Shown: in pieces, positions 6,166 through 7,659 of the stretch
Layout: each line of letters begins with the position of its first letter
Numbering within the stretch: position 1 is the stretch's first letter
Source of the DNA: Euzebyaceae bacterium
GTDB lineage: Bacteria > Actinomycetota > Nitriliruptoria > Euzebyales > Egibacteraceae
Assembly (NCBI GenBank): GCA_013696915.1
Contig: JACCXR010000243.1
Location: 1-7,659 of the forward strand
Direction of reading: 5' to 3'
Length of the DNA stretch: 7,659 nt
Notes under the pieces: model-generated
Told to the model about the DNA's origin: nothing
What the model saw: the letters and a program-made list of their open reading frames with translations, nothing else
The model's database searches: none
Translations under genes and position numbers: made by a program

Positions 6166-7137
6166 ATGAGGACGGAAACGGGGCACTCTGACCGCCTGGC
6201 GGGCACGCTGCTGGGGCTGGCGACCGGTGATGCGCTGGGCGCCGGCTACGAGTTCGCGGCGCCGCCGGAGGGTGACGCCGAGATGATCGGCGGCGGTCTG
6301 GGCTGCTGGGAGCCCGGGGAGTGGACCGACGACACCCAGATGGCGGTGTGCGTGGCTGAAACGCTCGCGGCCCGCGGTCTCGATCTCGACGGCATCGGCC
6401 GCCGCTTCCTCGACTGGTACGCGAGCGGGCCGGCCGACGTCGGCAACCAGACCAGCGCCGTGCTCGGCGGCGCGGCGTCGCCGGGCGACCTCCGCCGCGT
6501 CGCCGCGGACTACGTCGCGCGGAACCCCGGCGCGGGGGCCGGCAACGGCAGCCTGATGAGGACCGCCCCGGTCGCGCTCGCCTTCCTCGGCGACGACGAG
6601 GCGATCGCGTCGGCCGCCCGCGCGGTGTCGGAGCTGACGCACGGCGATCCGCTCGCCGGCGACGCGTGCGTCCTGTGGTGCATCGCGATCGACCGGGCCG
6701 TGCGAGAAGAGCGCCTCGACGGCGCGCGCGACGGGCTGCTCCTGCTCGAGCCGGGCGCGGACGAACGCTGGGCCGTGTGGCTCGACGCGGCCGAGCGGGA
6801 GCCGCTGCGGTCGTTCCGGCCGAACGGGTTCGTCGTGACCGCTCTCCAGGCCGCGCACGGCGCGATCTGGCAGACGCCCGTCCCCGACGACCGCCCGAGG
6901 AGGCACCTGGAGCTGGCTCTCCAGGCGGCCGTGTCCGTCGGGGACGACACCGACACGGTCGCGGCGATCGCCGGCGCGCTGCTCGGAGCCCGGTGGGGCG
7001 CGGCGGCGGTGCCCGGTCATTGGCGCCGGCTCGTCCACGGCTGGCCGGGCCTGACGGCCGACGACCTCGTCACCCTTGCCGAACGCCTCGCCGCCGCGCC
7101 GCAGCCGGGCTCCCGTCGCTCGCCGAGCGAGCAGTAG
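6166..7137 (+). CDS. ADP-ribosylglycohydrolase family protein (DraG/ARH)
   Basis: This 323-residue cytoplasmic enzyme would remove ADP-ribose from modified proteins or from small ADP-ribosyl compounds, using two metal ions. The all-helical family signature is complete: GTLLGLATGDALG (13-25), WTDDTQMA with the metal ligands Thr54, Asp55 and Asp56, AGNGSLMR (125-132), and SVGDDTDTVAAIAGALLGA (257-275), whose Asp261, Asp263 and Thr264 region completes the metal site. Length is normal for the family. The start at 6166 has GAGAGGAG about five bases upstream; the reading frame is open much further upstream but there overlaps the malic enzyme gene on the other strand. The neighbours are unrelated in function: no ADP-ribosyltransferase or nitrogenase gene is in the window, so the substrate cannot be deduced. 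The last 15 residues are a loose Pro/Ser/Arg tail. Confidence 0.92.
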   Translation: MRTETGHSDRLAGTLLGLATGDALGAGYEFAAPPEGDAEMIGGGLGCWEPGEWTDDTQMAVCVAETLAARGLDLDGIGRRFLDWYASGPADVGNQTSAVLGGAASPGDLRRVAADYVARNPGAGAGNGSLMRTAPVALAFLGDDEAIASAARAVSELTHGDPLAGDACVLWCIAIDRAVREERLDGARDGLLLLEPGADERWAVWLDAAEREPLRSFRPNGFVVTALQAAHGAIWQTPVPDDRPRRHLELALQAAVSVGDDTDTVAAIAGALLGARWGAAAVPGHWRRLVHGWPGLTADDLVTLAERLAAAPQPGSRRSPSEQ

Positions 7138-7140
7138 AGG

Positions 7141-7178
7141 CGGCCCCACTCCCCGGGTGTCCGAGACCCCGAGGGCCG
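7141..7178. terminator. Inverted repeat between two convergent genes
   Basis: CGGCCC (7141-7146) pairs with GGGCCG (7173-7178), and a smaller GGGT/ACCC stem lies inside. The repeat fills the 41 bp gap between the stop of the ADP-ribosylglycohydrolase gene and the stop of the PIN toxin gene, directly touching the latter. A two-way terminator is the natural reading, though neither side has a T run. Confidence 0.4.
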
Positions 7179-7610
7179 TCAAGCCAACGGATTGGTCGTG
7201 CGGAGCGGCGTGAAGCGACTGAAGTCACGGTCGAGGGTCCAGAGTCGGGACACGCCGTGGGACAGGCAGATGGTGGCGACCCGGGCGTCGTGGACCCGCG
7301 GCCCGACGACCCCGGACCCGCTGACGAGCTCGACCAACCGATCCCAGTGGTCGGTCGTCTCGCCGATCAGCGCGAGCGAGGGCGACTCCATCCACGCGGC
7401 CACCTGGTCGATTGCCGGGCGCACTCCGGTCGGCGGGTCGAAGATCCGCGGATGTGTCACGATGGCGAGGAACTCGTGGACGCAGGGCCAGGGGATCGCC
7501 CAGCGGCGGCGACCCTCCGCGAGGTCGCGGACCAGCGTCGCCGCCTGCTCGTGGAACGCGGCGTCGCGACGGTGCGCGTAGACGAGCAGGTTGGTGTCGA
7601 CGGCGATCAT
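7179..7610 (-). CDS. VapC-like PIN-domain ribonuclease toxin
   Basis: This 143-residue protein is a PIN-domain endoribonuclease, the toxin half of a type II toxin-antitoxin pair; such toxins cut specific RNAs when the antitoxin is lost. The opening MIAVDTNLLVYAHR places the first catalytic acid at Asp5. The second is Glu46 in IPWPCVHEFLAIVTHP, followed by Asp108 in VHDARVATICLSHGV and Asp127/Asp129 in LWTLDRDFSRF, so the whole metal-binding set is present and the toxin looks intact. The start at 7610 is chosen because the domain begins there and its ATGA overlaps the stop of the preceding reading frame, the usual coupling in these operons. Further in-frame codons upstream belong to the antitoxin region. 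It is convergent with the ADP-ribosylglycohydrolase gene. Confidence 0.92.
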   Translation of the reverse strand: MIAVDTNLLVYAHRRDAAFHEQAATLVRDLAEGRRRWAIPWPCVHEFLAIVTHPRIFDPPTGVRPAIDQVAAWMESPSLALIGETTDHWDRLVELVSGSGVVGPRVHDARVATICLSHGVSRLWTLDRDFSRFTPLRTTNPLA

Positions 7611-7659
7611 GGACCGCGGCCCTCGTACGCCGCGTCGCGCAGCCGCTCCCATCCCGCCC
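7607..7659 (-). CDS. 3' end of the VapB-type antitoxin, cut by window edge
   Basis: The last 16 codons of a reading frame enter from the right edge and end AGWERLRDAAYEGRGP at a TGA that overlaps the toxin ATG by four bases. Position and coupling identify it as the partner antitoxin. The DNA-binding N-terminal part lies outside the window, so its fold (ribbon-helix-helix, AbrB or other) cannot be told. Confidence 0.65.
   Translation of the reverse strand, partial: AGWERLRDAAYEGRGP

Overview
The window is high-GC DNA (third codon positions almost all G or C) with tightly packed, short-spaced genes. The sequence points to an actinobacterium: a leaderless-looking histidine kinase start, GTG starts, a NarL-type kinase/regulator pair, and a cupredoxin-like lipoprotein of a kind I associate with Actinomycetota. 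I cannot fix the class; no rRNA or tRNA gene is visible.

Left part (1-1787). Positions 1-259 contain only two short minus-strand fragments with coding-like composition that I cannot name. Two minus-strand genes follow: a secreted cupredoxin-like lipoprotein (260-787) and, upstream of it in the same direction, a six-helix membrane protein of unknown function (907-1605). The lipoprotein gene needs two compensating frameshifts to read correctly: its signal peptide and lipobox lie in a different frame from both its start codon and its copper-ligand domain.

Middle (1788-3947). Divergent from these lies a two-component operon: a membrane histidine kinase of the DesK/LiaS class (1788-2957) and a NarL/LuxR response regulator (2954-3619), overlapping by ATGA. 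The 182 bp between the divergent units holds a perfect 8+8 bp dyad (1725-1744), a natural candidate operator for the regulator. A reasonable but unproven reading is that the pair senses an envelope or redox/metal cue and controls the membrane protein and cupredoxin genes as well as itself. About 310 bp of apparently non-coding DNA follows, with several hairpins. It abuts a 3'-truncated flavin/F420-type (PPOX-like) gene (3929-4192, minus), which looks like a rearrangement scar.

Right part (4193-7659). A malic enzyme with an N-terminal cyclic-nucleotide-binding domain (4307-6044, minus) carries a one-base frameshift in a run of five G residues. Divergent from it is an ADP-ribosylglycohydrolase (DraG/ARH family, 6166-7137, plus). 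This converges on a VapC-like PIN toxin (7179-7610, minus), whose antitoxin overlaps it by ATGA and is cut by the window edge after 16 residues.

Three separate reading-frame breaks in 7.7 kb (two in the lipoprotein, one in the malic enzyme) suggest either indel errors in the assembly or decaying genes. Raw-read inspection would separate the two. I see no CRISPR array, complete mobile element or prophage.
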